Origin: Paludibacteraceae bacterium | GTDB taxonomy: Bacteria > Bacteroidota > Bacteroidia > Bacteroidales > Paludibacteraceae | Direction: 5' to 3' | Assembly (NCBI GenBank): GCA_017551675.1 | Contig: JAFZLC010000013.1 | Location: forward strand, 1 to 64,000 | DNA: 64,000 nucleotides | Part shown: one piece after another, positions 27,419 through 37,000 of the stretch | Layout of the letters: every line of letters starts with the position of its first letter | Position numbering within the stretch: position 1 is the first letter of the stretch | Translations under genes and position numbers: made by a program | Notes under the pieces: model-generated | Databases searched by the model: none | What the model was told of the DNA's origin: nothing | Seen by the model: the letters and a program-made list of their open reading frames with translations, nothing else

Positions 27419-29680
27419 ATGATGAGATTAGTGAAAATGTTAATGCGAAAGTATGTGAAACCTGTATTGGTGGTTTCAATGTTTCAACTCCTTCCTTGGT
27501 ATATGGCTCTTGCGCAAGAACAGGAGGATATGGATTCAATGTCGGATGACGAATCTGAATTTATAGACCCTTATGTGGTTAGCGACTACCAATATATGGA
27601 TCGAAATGATATAACGGATGTTACATTGTCGGATTCATTGTTGCTGATTGGAGTGTCTGCTTTTCATGGATGTCGGAATCTTATGGATGTGGTGATTCCC
27701 AATGGATGCGAGGAGATTATGGACAGTGCGTTTTATGGTTGTAGATCTTTGAACACGATTGAAATACCATCTTCAGTGTTTTATGTGGGGAGAAACGCCT
27801 TCCCTAAGAATGCTGTGCTGATAGTTAAGAAGAAGTCACTCGCGGAGAAATATGCGAAGAAGTTTGGCCTGACCTATTCGTATAAGCGTGGACAACAGCA
27901 ATATATCGGCGGAAAGAAGATTGAAGATATGACTTTGGATGTGTCGAAAGACAATGATAATGAGGATCTGAGCGAAATCTCTTTTGGACAATATAGATGG
28001 CGAAATGACATAAAGAGGATTATATTCCCCGACTCGTTGTTTAGTATTGGTTATTGTGCTTTTCAGGGTTGCAATAATCTTGCTGATGTGACGATTCCTG
28101 ATGGTTGTGAAAGAATCTACGATTATGCTTTCGAAGGGTGTCCCTCCTTGAGGACAATAAAGATTCCATCATCGGTGAAATATATAGGACCCGATGCTTT
28201 CCCTTTGGATGTCACCTTGTTAGTAGAGAAGGGCTCGTATGCGGAACAGTATGCGAGGAATAATGGCATCGATTTCAATATCAAACGTCGACAACTCAGG
28301 AAGGTTATCGGTCCGATTTTAAGAACGCAGTGGAATCAGCCGATGGATTATTTCTATCAAAAAGACAAGTATGGCGAGGACCGTAATAATGATGGAGTAT
28401 GTCATGCCATCGCATTAGGACAGATATTTAATCATCTCGGACTGAATGTCTATGGCGATCGTAGTTACGCCACATCCGATCACGTGTACTATGGGGATTT
28501 TGACCAAAACAGAGCTGATATGAATGCCTTGCCTGCGTATGTGGAGCGTAATCCAGCCTTGAATAAGGATTTTTATCAGTACATTGAGAACCTGGCGATA
28601 GCCTCAGAACATGGGTGGAGCAATGAGGAGGAGGTGCAAGAGATCGGTTATACGATAGAACAGCACGTCCCTGTCATGACCAAACTCCACTATATGAGGT
28701 CGGAGGGTAAGGTGAATTTAGAAAAAATTATTCGAAAAAATCTGAAAAAGAATAATCCAGTATATGCAAGTGGAACGGGGCATGCTGTTGTAATAGATGG
28801 TATAAGAGAGAAAAATGGATACACGGAGGTGCATATTAATTTTGGATGGGGAGGTTATGCTAACAGATGGACTCCCGTGCACTCTTCTGTTCGCATCAGA
28901 GATGCTGTTAAAAACTGGTATTTTCGTGTTGAACGCATCTATGAGATGACACCCCTTAGCAAGAAAAAATTGAAGGAGTGGAAGCCTTTTCGTCTGACAC
29001 AAAATCAATTGGACGCTATGAAAAATGAAACTAGGGCCACTGCGGAACTGCGTAATGGCACTTTGTATATTCCAGAAGGAACGTGTGCTATTCCTCCATA
29101 TCATAAAAAATTTGAGAAGGATACTACAATTAAGCACATCTCTTTACCTTCCACATTGCAGTCTCTTTATAAAAGTTTCATTGATCTCTCGAATGTGGAG
29201 GAATTGTACATACCGCGGCATGTAAGGTACATGCATTTGGCATTTTTCAAAAACATGAAAAATTTGAAGAAGTTGTATTATGATTCCGAAGAAGAGGCGA
29301 CATGCTATGGTCCTTTATTTAGAGGGTGTAATAAATTGAAGACGATAGAGTTTGGCCCTAATGTCAAGTGCGTTCCAAAGTATATGCTTGATGAGAATGT
29401 CTTGGTGAAACATATAATATGGTCGGAAAGCATCGAACGTATTGGTTATGCTGCTTTTTATCATGCGCATGTGAAGGAGATAGAATTGCCCTCCAGTGTG
29501 AAAAAGATAGATGACTTCGCCTTCCAAAGCATTTATTTGAAGACCATTACAATTCCTAATTCAGTGCAAAGCATAGGAAAACATTGTTTTTCGGAAAAAA
29601 CGACGATTAGGTGTAGAAAAGATTCGTATGCGTATAAATGGGCTAAGAGACATAAGATGACAATTGAAATCATTCAGTAG
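27419..29680 (+). CDS. BspA-LRR / C10 peptidase / LRR protein 1
   Basis: 753 residues from ATG 27419 (TTG 27413 rejected). A signal peptide follows a basic start (VLVVSMFQLLPWYMALA). Two LRR_5 blocks (about 65-140 and 190-280; AFHGCRNLMDVVIPNGCEEI, AFQGCNNLADVTIP) precede a C10 streptopain-type cysteine peptidase domain (about 295-510). Its expected active site is intact: Cys328 in DGVCHAIALGQIFNHLG, His455 in GTGHAVVIDG, Asn474/Trp477 in HINFGWGG. More LRR_5 repeats follow (about 545-753; RIGYAAFYHAHVKEIELPSS). C10 enzymes such as SpeB and interpain cleave host proteins and are usually preceded by a propeptide; here repeats take that place. No sorting domain. The next gene but one is a serpin. 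Confidence 0.87.
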   Translation: MMRLVKMLMRKYVKPVLVVSMFQLLPWYMALAQEQEDMDSMSDDESEFIDPYVVSDYQYMDRNDITDVTLSDSLLLIGVSAFHGCRNLMDVVIPNGCEEIMDSAFYGCRSLNTIEIPSSVFYVGRNAFPKNAVLIVKKKSLAEKYAKKFGLTYSYKRGQQQYIGGKKIEDMTLDVSKDNDNEDLSEISFGQYRWRNDIKRIIFPDSLFSIGYCAFQGCNNLADVTIPDGCERIYDYAFEGCPSLRTIKIPSSVKYIGPDAFPLDVTLLVEKGSYAEQYARNNGIDFNIKRRQLRKVIGPILRTQWNQPMDYFYQKDKYGEDRNNDGVCHAIALGQIFNHLGLNVYGDRSYATSDHVYYGDFDQNRADMNALPAYVERNPALNKDFYQYIENLAIASEHGWSNEEEVQEIGYTIEQHVPVMTKLHYMRSEGKVNLEKIIRKNLKKNNPVYASGTGHAVVIDGIREKNGYTEVHINFGWGGYANRWTPVHSSVRIRDAVKNWYFRVERIYEMTPLSKKKLKEWKPFRLTQNQLDAMKNETRATAELRNGTLYIPEGTCAIPPYHKKFEKDTTIKHISLPSTLQSLYKSFIDLSNVEELYIPRHVRYMHLAFFKNMKNLKKLYYDSEEEATCYGPLFRGCNKLKTIEFGPNVKCVPKYMLDENVLVKHIIWSESIERIGYAAFYHAHVKEIELPSSVKKIDDFAFQSIYLKTITIPNSVQSIGKHCFSEKTTIRCRKDSYAYKWAKRHKMTIEIIQ

Positions 29681-29706
29681 AGTTAAGAATTAAGAGTTAA
29701 GAGTTA
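29681..29706. repeat. AGTTAAG heptamer run, partial third copy
   Basis: About three and a half copies of the AGTTAAG/AATTAAG heptamer start directly after the stop codon at 29680. The longer block found at the other two sites is absent here. Confidence 0.7.
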
Positions 29707-29709
29707 GGT

Positions 29710-29872
29710 GATTATCAGGGAATGGTGCGTAATGATGAACCTGTGGGGAATGAGCTTGTAGGGGCGAATAGCATTCGCCCATGTTGCCATAAAAGATTAT
29801 CAAGGAATAGCGCGTAATGATGAACCCGTGGGGAATGAACCTGTAGGGGCGAATAGCATTCGCCCATGTTGC
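29710..29872. repeat. Two tandem copies of an 85-bp unit with hairpins
   Basis: Copies begin at 29710 and 29795 (GATTATCA[G/A]GGAAT), differ at a handful of positions, and each ends in GGGCGAAT-AGC-ATTCGCCC, an 8-bp perfect stem with a 3-base loop (29762-29780 and 29847-29865). There is no T-run after the stems. Confidence 0.85.
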
Positions 29873-29944
29873 TTAAAGGAATGCCAAAATTCCATGAATT
29901 TTGTTATGGTACCCACAAAAATTTTTTAGGTTAATTGAAATTTT

Positions 29945-29952
29945 TATTTTTG
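29945..29952 (+). promoter_or_regulatory. Putative -7 box for the second LRR/C10 gene
   Basis: TATTTTTG fits TAnnTTTG and lies 28 bases above the ATG at 29981. No clear -33 box at 19-21 bp. Confidence 0.45.
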
Positions 29953-29980
29953 CAAAAAAGAAACGTTATGGGTATATACT

Positions 29981-32245
29981 ATGAAGCATAAAAGAACAAT
30001 CATTTTAATTTTGTCCCTTCTTTTTGTTTTCAACAATGTGTTTTCTGAAAATGACACTCAGGAGGGAAATCCAGTATTGGATTTGTCAATTGAGTCGGAC
30101 GATATAGATATTTATACAGTTTACGATGGACAATACAAGAGAAGGTCATACATAAAGAAGGTTATCTTCCATGATTCCCTGTTACTTATTGGTGTTTCTG
30201 CGTTTCAATGGTGTGATGGGCTTACGGATTTGGTAATACCCGATCGATGCGAGGACATTCAGGATAAAGCTTTCTATGGCTGCAAGTCGTTGAAGTCTGT
30301 TAAATTGTCAAGCTCTTTGAAGGTTATTGGGGAGGAGGCTTTTCGAGAATGTGAGAGTCTTACAGATTTGGTTATTCCCTATGGCTGCAAGTACATCCTT
30401 GATGGTGCCTTTTTTGGCTGCAAGTCATTGAAAACAATTACTATACCTCCTTCTGTGGTTTATATAGAGAAGGGCAGTATACCCATGGAAACGAAATTAA
30501 TCGTTGCAAAAAAATCTGTGGCGGAAGAGTATGCGATTGCAATGGGTATGTCGTATACGTATGATCGTAATCAGAAGAATGACAGTGGCACTCTGAAGTA
30601 TGAAACGGCGCTGGATTTAACTGGAAAGAAAATAGAAGAGATTGATGATTATCAATATAATGGTCGACGTGAAATTAGGAGTCTTAAACTCCCCAACTCG
30701 TTGAAAAAAATAGGTCGTTCGGCTTTTAAGAACTGTGCAAGTGTTACAGATATAGTCATACCTAATAGTTGCGATACGATTCTTGATGAGGCTTTTGCCG
30801 GTTGTTCGTCTTTACGGACGGTCAAATTGCCCAGTTCACTGAAAACCATAGGACCAAGATCATTTGAAAATTGTAATAGCCTTGTAAGTGTAACGATTCC
30901 TAATGGTTGTAAGGAAATCCAAGACGAAGCATTTAGTAGATGTGTTTCTTTGCAAACGGTTCAGATACCTGCGTCTGTGAAAGATATAGGAACGAATATG
31001 TATGTACATTGTTTCCCTACGGATGTGCTTTTAATTGTTGAAAGGGGCTCGTATGCGGAGCGATATGCCCAAAAGATGCAGTACAGTTATGTCTATAGTC
31101 GTGATCAAATTAAGAATTCCATCGGCCCCATTTTAAAAACACATTGGAATCAACCGCTTGATTATTTTTATTCACCAGAGAAATATGGGTTTGGAGAATA
31201 CTACGAATGGGATCCGGAAGATGGTATATGTTATATCATCTCCTACGCTCAAATATTCTATCATTTGGGATTGAAAGTGTCTGGTGCTCGTAGTTATGCC
31301 ACGTCCGACCATGTGTATTATAAGGATTTTGACGAGAATAAAGTGAATATGAAACAATTACCTGCATACTTTGGACATAATAGTTATGAAAACACTGAGT
31401 TAATCGAGTATATAGAGAATCTGGCGATTGCTTGTGAACATCCATGGAGAAAAGAACATCAAAGGGATGAAATATCGACATCTTTAGAAGAACATGTTCC
31501 TTTTCAATACAAAGGATATCCTGTGAATTGGAAAAATAAAGTGGAAATCGAAAATCTAATACGGAAAAAATTGGAGAAAAATATCCCATTGTATGCGGGG
31601 TTGAAGGACTTTCACCATGCTGTGGTGATAGATGGAATTAGGGTGAGAAATGGAGAGACAGAAGTTCACCTTAATTTTGGGTGGGGAGGACGAGACAATA
31701 GGTGGACGCCATTGCTGAAAAACGTTACTTTTCGCAGCGAGAAGACGAAAGGGAATTTGATCATTAATCCAGAAACATGGGAGTTGGAAGAGATGAAAAC
31801 TGATATAAGTATGAAGTTTTCTGGAGTTGAATACATATATGAAATATTGCCTCTGAATGAAAAAGAGATGAAAGAATGGAAACCGTATCGTCTGACATCG
31901 GAACAGAAAAGCGCCATAGAAAAAGAAAAAAGACATACGGCGGAAATGAGCAATGATACATTGTATATTCCCGAGGGCACGAATGTGATACAGAAGTATA
32001 ATCATAAATTTGTTGAAAATCATTCAATTAAGCACATTTCTCTTCCTTCTACATTAAGAGTGCTTGATTTTCGTTTCATAAACGTAACGAATGTGGAGGA
32101 GTTGTATATTCCACCACAGGTGGAGAAAATTTATCCAAGTGTTTTGGAGAAGATGAAAAATCTAAAGAAGGTATATTGTAAAAAGGATTCGTATGCTTAC
32201 CAATGGGCAACGGATAATCATCTTAACATCGAAATTGTCCCATGA
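29981..32245 (+). CDS. BspA-LRR / C10 peptidase / LRR protein 2
   Basis: 754 residues, paralogue of the upstream gene. Signal peptide TIILILSLLFVFNNVFS. LRR_5 repeats cover about 50-180 and 215-345 (AFYGCKSLKSVKLSSSLKVI, AFAGCSSLRTVKLPSSLKTI), more than in the first paralogue. The C10 domain spans about 380-600 with Cys417 (DGICYIISYAQIFYHLG), His546 (FHHAVVIDG) and Asn565/Trp568 (HLNFGWGG), so it should be active. A short C-terminal LRR part follows (HISLPSTLRVLDF, VEELYIPPQVEKIY), ending in the same DSYAYQWA...IEIVP pattern as paralogue 1. It lies 159 bp upstream of the serpin gene. The protease target is unknown; the repeats could direct it to a surface or act as an internal inhibitor. Confidence 0.87.
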   Translation: MKHKRTIILILSLLFVFNNVFSENDTQEGNPVLDLSIESDDIDIYTVYDGQYKRRSYIKKVIFHDSLLLIGVSAFQWCDGLTDLVIPDRCEDIQDKAFYGCKSLKSVKLSSSLKVIGEEAFRECESLTDLVIPYGCKYILDGAFFGCKSLKTITIPPSVVYIEKGSIPMETKLIVAKKSVAEEYAIAMGMSYTYDRNQKNDSGTLKYETALDLTGKKIEEIDDYQYNGRREIRSLKLPNSLKKIGRSAFKNCASVTDIVIPNSCDTILDEAFAGCSSLRTVKLPSSLKTIGPRSFENCNSLVSVTIPNGCKEIQDEAFSRCVSLQTVQIPASVKDIGTNMYVHCFPTDVLLIVERGSYAERYAQKMQYSYVYSRDQIKNSIGPILKTHWNQPLDYFYSPEKYGFGEYYEWDPEDGICYIISYAQIFYHLGLKVSGARSYATSDHVYYKDFDENKVNMKQLPAYFGHNSYENTELIEYIENLAIACEHPWRKEHQRDEISTSLEEHVPFQYKGYPVNWKNKVEIENLIRKKLEKNIPLYAGLKDFHHAVVIDGIRVRNGETEVHLNFGWGGRDNRWTPLLKNVTFRSEKTKGNLIINPETWELEEMKTDISMKFSGVEYIYEILPLNEKEMKEWKPYRLTSEQKSAIEKEKRHTAEMSNDTLYIPEGTNVIQKYNHKFVENHSIKHISLPSTLRVLDFRFINVTNVEELYIPPQVEKIYPSVLEKMKNLKKVYCKKDSYAYQWATDNHLNIEIVP

Positions 32246-32324
32246 TTTAACAGGTGCAGAATCTGTTTTTGCCATTCATTTGTGGAATGTCGAGTGAGGT
32301 TTTTCGATATTTTCGAAAAATGTC

Positions 32325-32355
32325 TTTGAAAATAAGTATTTCATTTGTATATTTG
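32325..32355 (+). promoter_or_regulatory. -33/-7 promoter of the serpin gene
   Basis: TTTG (32325-32328), 19 bp, TATATTTG (32348-32355): an exact fit to the consensus. It places the transcript start near 32362, so translation starts at ATG 32405 and not at TTG 32345. Confidence 0.75.
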
Positions 32356-32404
32356 GCGACCATATTTATTACATTTACATCAACACAAACAAAGAGATAG
32401 ACTT

Positions 32405-33793
32405 ATGAAAAAGAGATTTATTATTACGTTTTTGTCGAGTTTTTGGCTTAGCATGGCTTCTTTTGCTGGCACACCGGATAATATGAATGTTTGGTTGAAA
32501 AACGGTGACAAACAAGTTTTTAGTATTGGTGATGTGGATAGCGTCACTTTTGGTGTCAATCCGTTAGGGGATTTCAAACCATTGAGTGAATGGACTTTCT
32601 TGCCAGTAAACACAGCGCCGTCTCCTTTGGCATTTACTAGTGAGCAGAAAGAATATGTTCGTACAGGAAATGAATTTGCAAAAAAATCTTTTTCAATCTT
32701 GTCGGAAAAGAAGGCTGAAGAGAATTTATTCTATTCACCCATCAGTTTGCAGATTGCACTTGGATTGTGTGCCAATGGCGCATCTGAAAAAGGCTCGAGA
32801 GAAATAGCAGAGGTGTTAGGATTTAGTGGGGATAGCCTTGTTGCAGATATGAATAAATTTTACAACCATATCATACTTTCGCTTAACTCTCCGATTGATA
32901 GTGTTATTCTCAAGGTTAATAATGCTGTTTGGCCTGTATATGGTGCTCAGGTATTGCCACCATTCCTCGATGTGGCTCGTAAAGAATACTATGCTACGGT
33001 GCGTCATTTGGATTATGTTCATGCTCCTTCCGCTTCAAAAGACACAATTGATGCATGGGCTGCGTTGATGACCAACGATTGTATTAAAGAATTAAGCTTC
33101 TTTATCGATGATGCTACTACTCTTGTTATCAACAACGCATGTTATTTCAAGGGTGCCTGGAATGTGGAAATTAGAGAGGAAATGACAAAGAAGGACACCT
33201 TCAAGACCATAACAGGAGAAAAGCAAATTGTTGATATGATGCATACATACGATCAGTATGGATATACTCAGACAGACGATTACCAGATGGTTGAGCTTGT
33301 CTATGGAAATGGAGGAGAGGACTTTAGATTATCCAACAAAGGAATGGGTACTTATAGCATGTTGTTAGTATTGCCTGCAGAAGGAAAAGATTTGGATGCA
33401 GTATTCAATGCCATCAAATGGGATAGCATCTCATTGCGCCGTTATGATCTGGATTTGAAGTTCCCTAGATATGGTATCAAATCAGCTCTGGGACTTAAGG
33501 ATGTGCTTCTAGAATTGGGTGTGAATGAAATTTTCAGTAGCTATCCTAATGCTATCAGCATTTCTTCCTTCGTTACAGATGTAGTACAAGATACCTACAT
33601 CAAGGTGAATGAGGAGGGTACGGAAGCTGCTGCTGTTACATCTATTGTTGCAGCAGGGGGCGCGTCGGTACTTGAACATGCTGAGATGAAGGTCAATCGT
33701 CCATTTGCATTCGTTATTAGAGAAAAGACAACTGGCATGTTGCTTTTCATGGGTAAGGTGACGAAGGTGGAAGACGTAAATAAAGAGGAATAA
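32405..33793 (+). CDS. Secreted serpin (inhibitory-type hinge)
   Basis: Suicide inhibitor of serine or cysteine proteases. 462 residues from ATG 32405, with a signal peptide (FIITFLSSFWLSMASFAG), then a linker with NVWLKNGDKQVFSIGDVDSV common in Bacteroidales surface proteins. The serpin core runs from about 85 to the end: NLFYSPISLQIALGLCANGA, VINNACYFKGAWN, and near the end NRPFAFVIREKTTGMLLFMGKV. The reactive loop hinge EEGTEAAAVT (403-412) is the pattern of inhibitory serpins. The scissile bond probably lies in AAGGASV (416-422), i.e. a small-residue P1, which suggests elastase-like or cysteine proteases. Tannerella miropin is a known Bacteroidales serpin. Directly downstream of two C10 proteases but with its own promoter. 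Confidence 0.92.
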   Translation: MKKRFIITFLSSFWLSMASFAGTPDNMNVWLKNGDKQVFSIGDVDSVTFGVNPLGDFKPLSEWTFLPVNTAPSPLAFTSEQKEYVRTGNEFAKKSFSILSEKKAEENLFYSPISLQIALGLCANGASEKGSREIAEVLGFSGDSLVADMNKFYNHIILSLNSPIDSVILKVNNAVWPVYGAQVLPPFLDVARKEYYATVRHLDYVHAPSASKDTIDAWAALMTNDCIKELSFFIDDATTLVINNACYFKGAWNVEIREEMTKKDTFKTITGEKQIVDMMHTYDQYGYTQTDDYQMVELVYGNGGEDFRLSNKGMGTYSMLLVLPAEGKDLDAVFNAIKWDSISLRRYDLDLKFPRYGIKSALGLKDVLLELGVNEIFSSYPNAISISSFVTDVVQDTYIKVNEEGTEAAAVTSIVAAGGASVLEHAEMKVNRPFAFVIREKTTGMLLFMGKVTKVEDVNKEE

Positions 33794-33826
33794 TAAAATC
33801 GAGTTTTATACGTTTAGTATATTGAG

Positions 33827-33858
33827 AAGGCGAGTCCGTTGCTTTGACTCGCCTTTTT
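33827..33858 (+). terminator. Terminator after the serpin gene
   Basis: AAGGCGAGTC (33827-33836) and GACTCGCCTT (33846-33855) form a perfect 10-bp stem with a 9-base loop, followed by a T-run. Confidence 0.85.
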
Positions 33859-33909
33859 CTTGTGTTAATACAACAATAGTTGATTTTAAAACTAATTTTA
33901 GCCTGATTG

Positions 33910-33941
33910 TTTGCTTCTTTGGTATAAAAGAAGTAAATTTG
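33910..33941 (+). promoter_or_regulatory. Promoter of the giant-repeat operon with an inverted repeat filling the spacer
   Basis: TTTG (33910-33913), a 20-bp spacer, TAAATTTG (33934-33941). The spacer itself is an inverted repeat: CTTCTTT (33914-33920), six bases GGTATA, AAAGAAG (33927-33933). A symmetric site between the boxes is a plausible repressor operator. The ATG at 34022 leaves a leader of about 75 bases. Confidence 0.65.
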
Positions 33942-34021
33942 TATAGGTGAAGTTCTATAAAATCACCATTTGTATTATTTCGTGAAAAGTATCTGAAAAC
34001 AACATTTATTTATACGTAACC

Positions 34022-37000
34022 ATGAACACTTGTTATAGACTTATAGTCCTATTTTCTTGTTTTCTTCTTACTAACTTCTGTGGGTGGTCAGCCGACTATC
34101 TTTGCTTTACGGCAGAGCAGGCAAATTCAACTGTGAGGTATCAGAATAGAAATGATAACAATCCAGACATGAAATACTCCTTTAATGGGGAGGATTGGAC
34201 TGATTGGGCTCCAAATGTACGAATAACGTTGGCGAATGTTGGTGACTATGTTTATGTCAAAGGAAATAACCCAGATGGATTTTCTTATGATGATACTTAT
34301 GGTGATGCGGGAGGAAAAGGATATACCTTTTTCAGTATGACAGGAAGCATTGCGGCTTCGGGTAGCGTGATGAGTTTGGTTGATGAGACAGGTGAGTCTT
34401 CTGTGATTCCAAACCCTTATTGTTTCTCAGAATTGTTCTATGGTTGTACAGCGCTCACGAGTGCACCAAAGGTGCCTGCTACGGAGTTGAAACACTCATG
34501 CTATGCATTAATGTTTCATGGTTGTAAAAATCTAACCAAAGCGCCGGAACTGCCTGCCACTACAATGAAGACTCATTGTTATGCAAGTATGTTTTATCAA
34601 TGTGAGAAGTTAGAGAAAGCCCCTGAATTGCCAGCGTTGACATTGGCGCAGGCATGTTATGCAAGTATGTTTTATAAATGTACAAGTTTAAAAAAAGCTC
34701 CGGGTTTGCCTGCAGTGGCACTAATGAATAAATGCTACTTAAATATGTTTGCTGATTGTGAGAGCCTTATAGAAGCACCAGAGTTGCCTGCTACGAATTT
34801 AGTCTCGTCGTGTTATGATCAGATGTTCAATGGATGTATCAATTTGAAGTATATCAAGGTGGGTGTTATGTCTTTGGATAATTCCATTAATGCGACATCA
34901 GATTGGGTAGAAGGAGTAGATGGTGAGGGTGTCATCATCTTCCCTTGTGGCAGTAGATACAACAAGCATGGAATATCAGAAGCTCCGACAAACTTTTCGA
35001 TTGTAGGTTCTCCAATAATAATCTTCCAAAATTCAGATGGTAAGATATGGAAAACAGATACCATCAAGTGCGATGAAAAACCTGATGATGGAGATATAGA
35101 TCCTTACTTGGATGATGATCATCCTTTTCTGGGGTGGGATAAACAAATTGAACCTATTTCGGAACCTGGCGTCTATTATTATACGGCTATATATGGGGGA
35201 ACAACATCTCCCATATATACGGATTATCTCTGTTTCACGGCAGAAGAGGACGGATCACAATTTTGGTATGAAAATGTAAGGGACAATAGTCCTGATATTG
35301 AATATTCCTTAGATGAAACGAAATGGTATAAATTGAATGAAAAAGAGGTGGTGACACTGGAGGATGCAGGTGATAAGGTATACCTTCGTGGATTCAATGA
35401 GGCAGGTTTCTCTTTTGGAACTCATGATTATACTTATTTTGAGATGACGGGGCGTATAGCTGCAAGTGGTAGTGTGATGAGTTTGATTGATGGAGCGGGT
35501 ATGACGAATGTCATTCCTTCTGATTCCTGTTTCTACAGTTTGTTTGAATACTGTGAATCATTAACACAAGCCCCGAAGCTCCCAGCTCTCAGTTTGACTA
35601 AGGGATGTTATATGCAAATGTTTCAGGAATGTGTCAATCTGACTAAAGCACCTGAACTTCCTGCAACGACGTTAGCTCCTAATTGTTATGAAGATCTTTT
35701 TTACGGATGTTCGAGCTTGCTTGAATCTCCGGAATTGCCTTCGAATATAATGGAGAGTCGCTGTTATTTCCGCATGTTTCAGAATTGTACCAGTCTGAAG
35801 ACAGCACCTATATTGTCATCTGTGACGTTAGCTGAAAGTTGTTATTCAAATATGTTTTATGGGTGTAAGAGTCTTGTTGTAGCTCCGAATTTGCCGGCAA
35901 AAATTCTGAAAGAAAAATGCTATTACGCCATGTTTGGACAATGTGAAAGTCTTAACTATGCTCCCGCATTGCCAGCGGAAAAGTTGGAACCGTATTGTTA
36001 TGCTTACATGTTCACAAAATGCACTAGCTTGGAGAAGGCTCCGATGTTGCCTGCTACTGAGTGGGCTGATTTCTGTTATTGGTATATGTTCGATGGCTGT
36101 ACGAGTTTGAATTATATGGAGGTGGCAGTCAATTCTTTGGATATTGTACCAAGAGCTACAGAACGATGGGTGAGCAATGTGGATGGACCCGGTCTTTTTG
36201 TCTTCCCTTGTGGTAGTAAGTACGACAAACATGGAGTTTCTGAGGTGCCAATCAACTTTGAGATTAAATCATCTCCAATTATCGTCTTCCAAAACCCTGA
36301 TAATACGGAGTTGTGGCGAGATACCATCGGTTGTGATGTGAAGGCGGAATATAAAGGTGTTGAGCCACCTTACTGGAAAGAAGGATTTGTATTTAAAAAA
36401 TGGGATAAAGAACTAACTATCCATGAGGAACCAGGTGTGTATTATTATACCGCTGAGTATGAATCAACGGATCCTTCGAAAGGAGATTGGCTCTGTTTTA
36501 CTGCCGAAGATGTAGATTGTTATTTCTTCTATAGAAACCAAGGAGACAATAACCCGAATGTGCAATATTCTACGGATGAAGGTGAAACATGGCAAGATTT
36601 GGAAGCAAATGTTACGGTTACGTTCAGAAATGTGGGTGACAGAATCTATGTTAGAGGAAATAATCCGAATGGATTCTCTCAAGGCGACAATGTATATACT
36701 TATATTGGATTAGGAGGTTCTGTTTCCGCTTCGGGTACTGTGATGAGTTTGATTGATGGAACAGGAAGAACTACTGAGATTCCGAATAAATCATGCTTCC
36801 ACGGTTTGTTTATGCATTGTTCCGCTCTTACGCGAGCACCTAAGTTGACGGCTCTTACTTTGAAAGACAATTGTTATGAAAACATGTTCGCTAATTGTAT
36901 GGGACTGACCTCTACTCCAGAATTGCCTGCTACGAATTTGGCTACGGAGTGTTATAATGGTATGTTCATGAACTGTAGAAACATTGTGTCGACGGTTAAG

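Noticed and set aside
32345-32404. TTG start for the serpin
   Set aside because: It lies upstream of the expected transcript start; ATG 32405 begins directly with a signal peptide.
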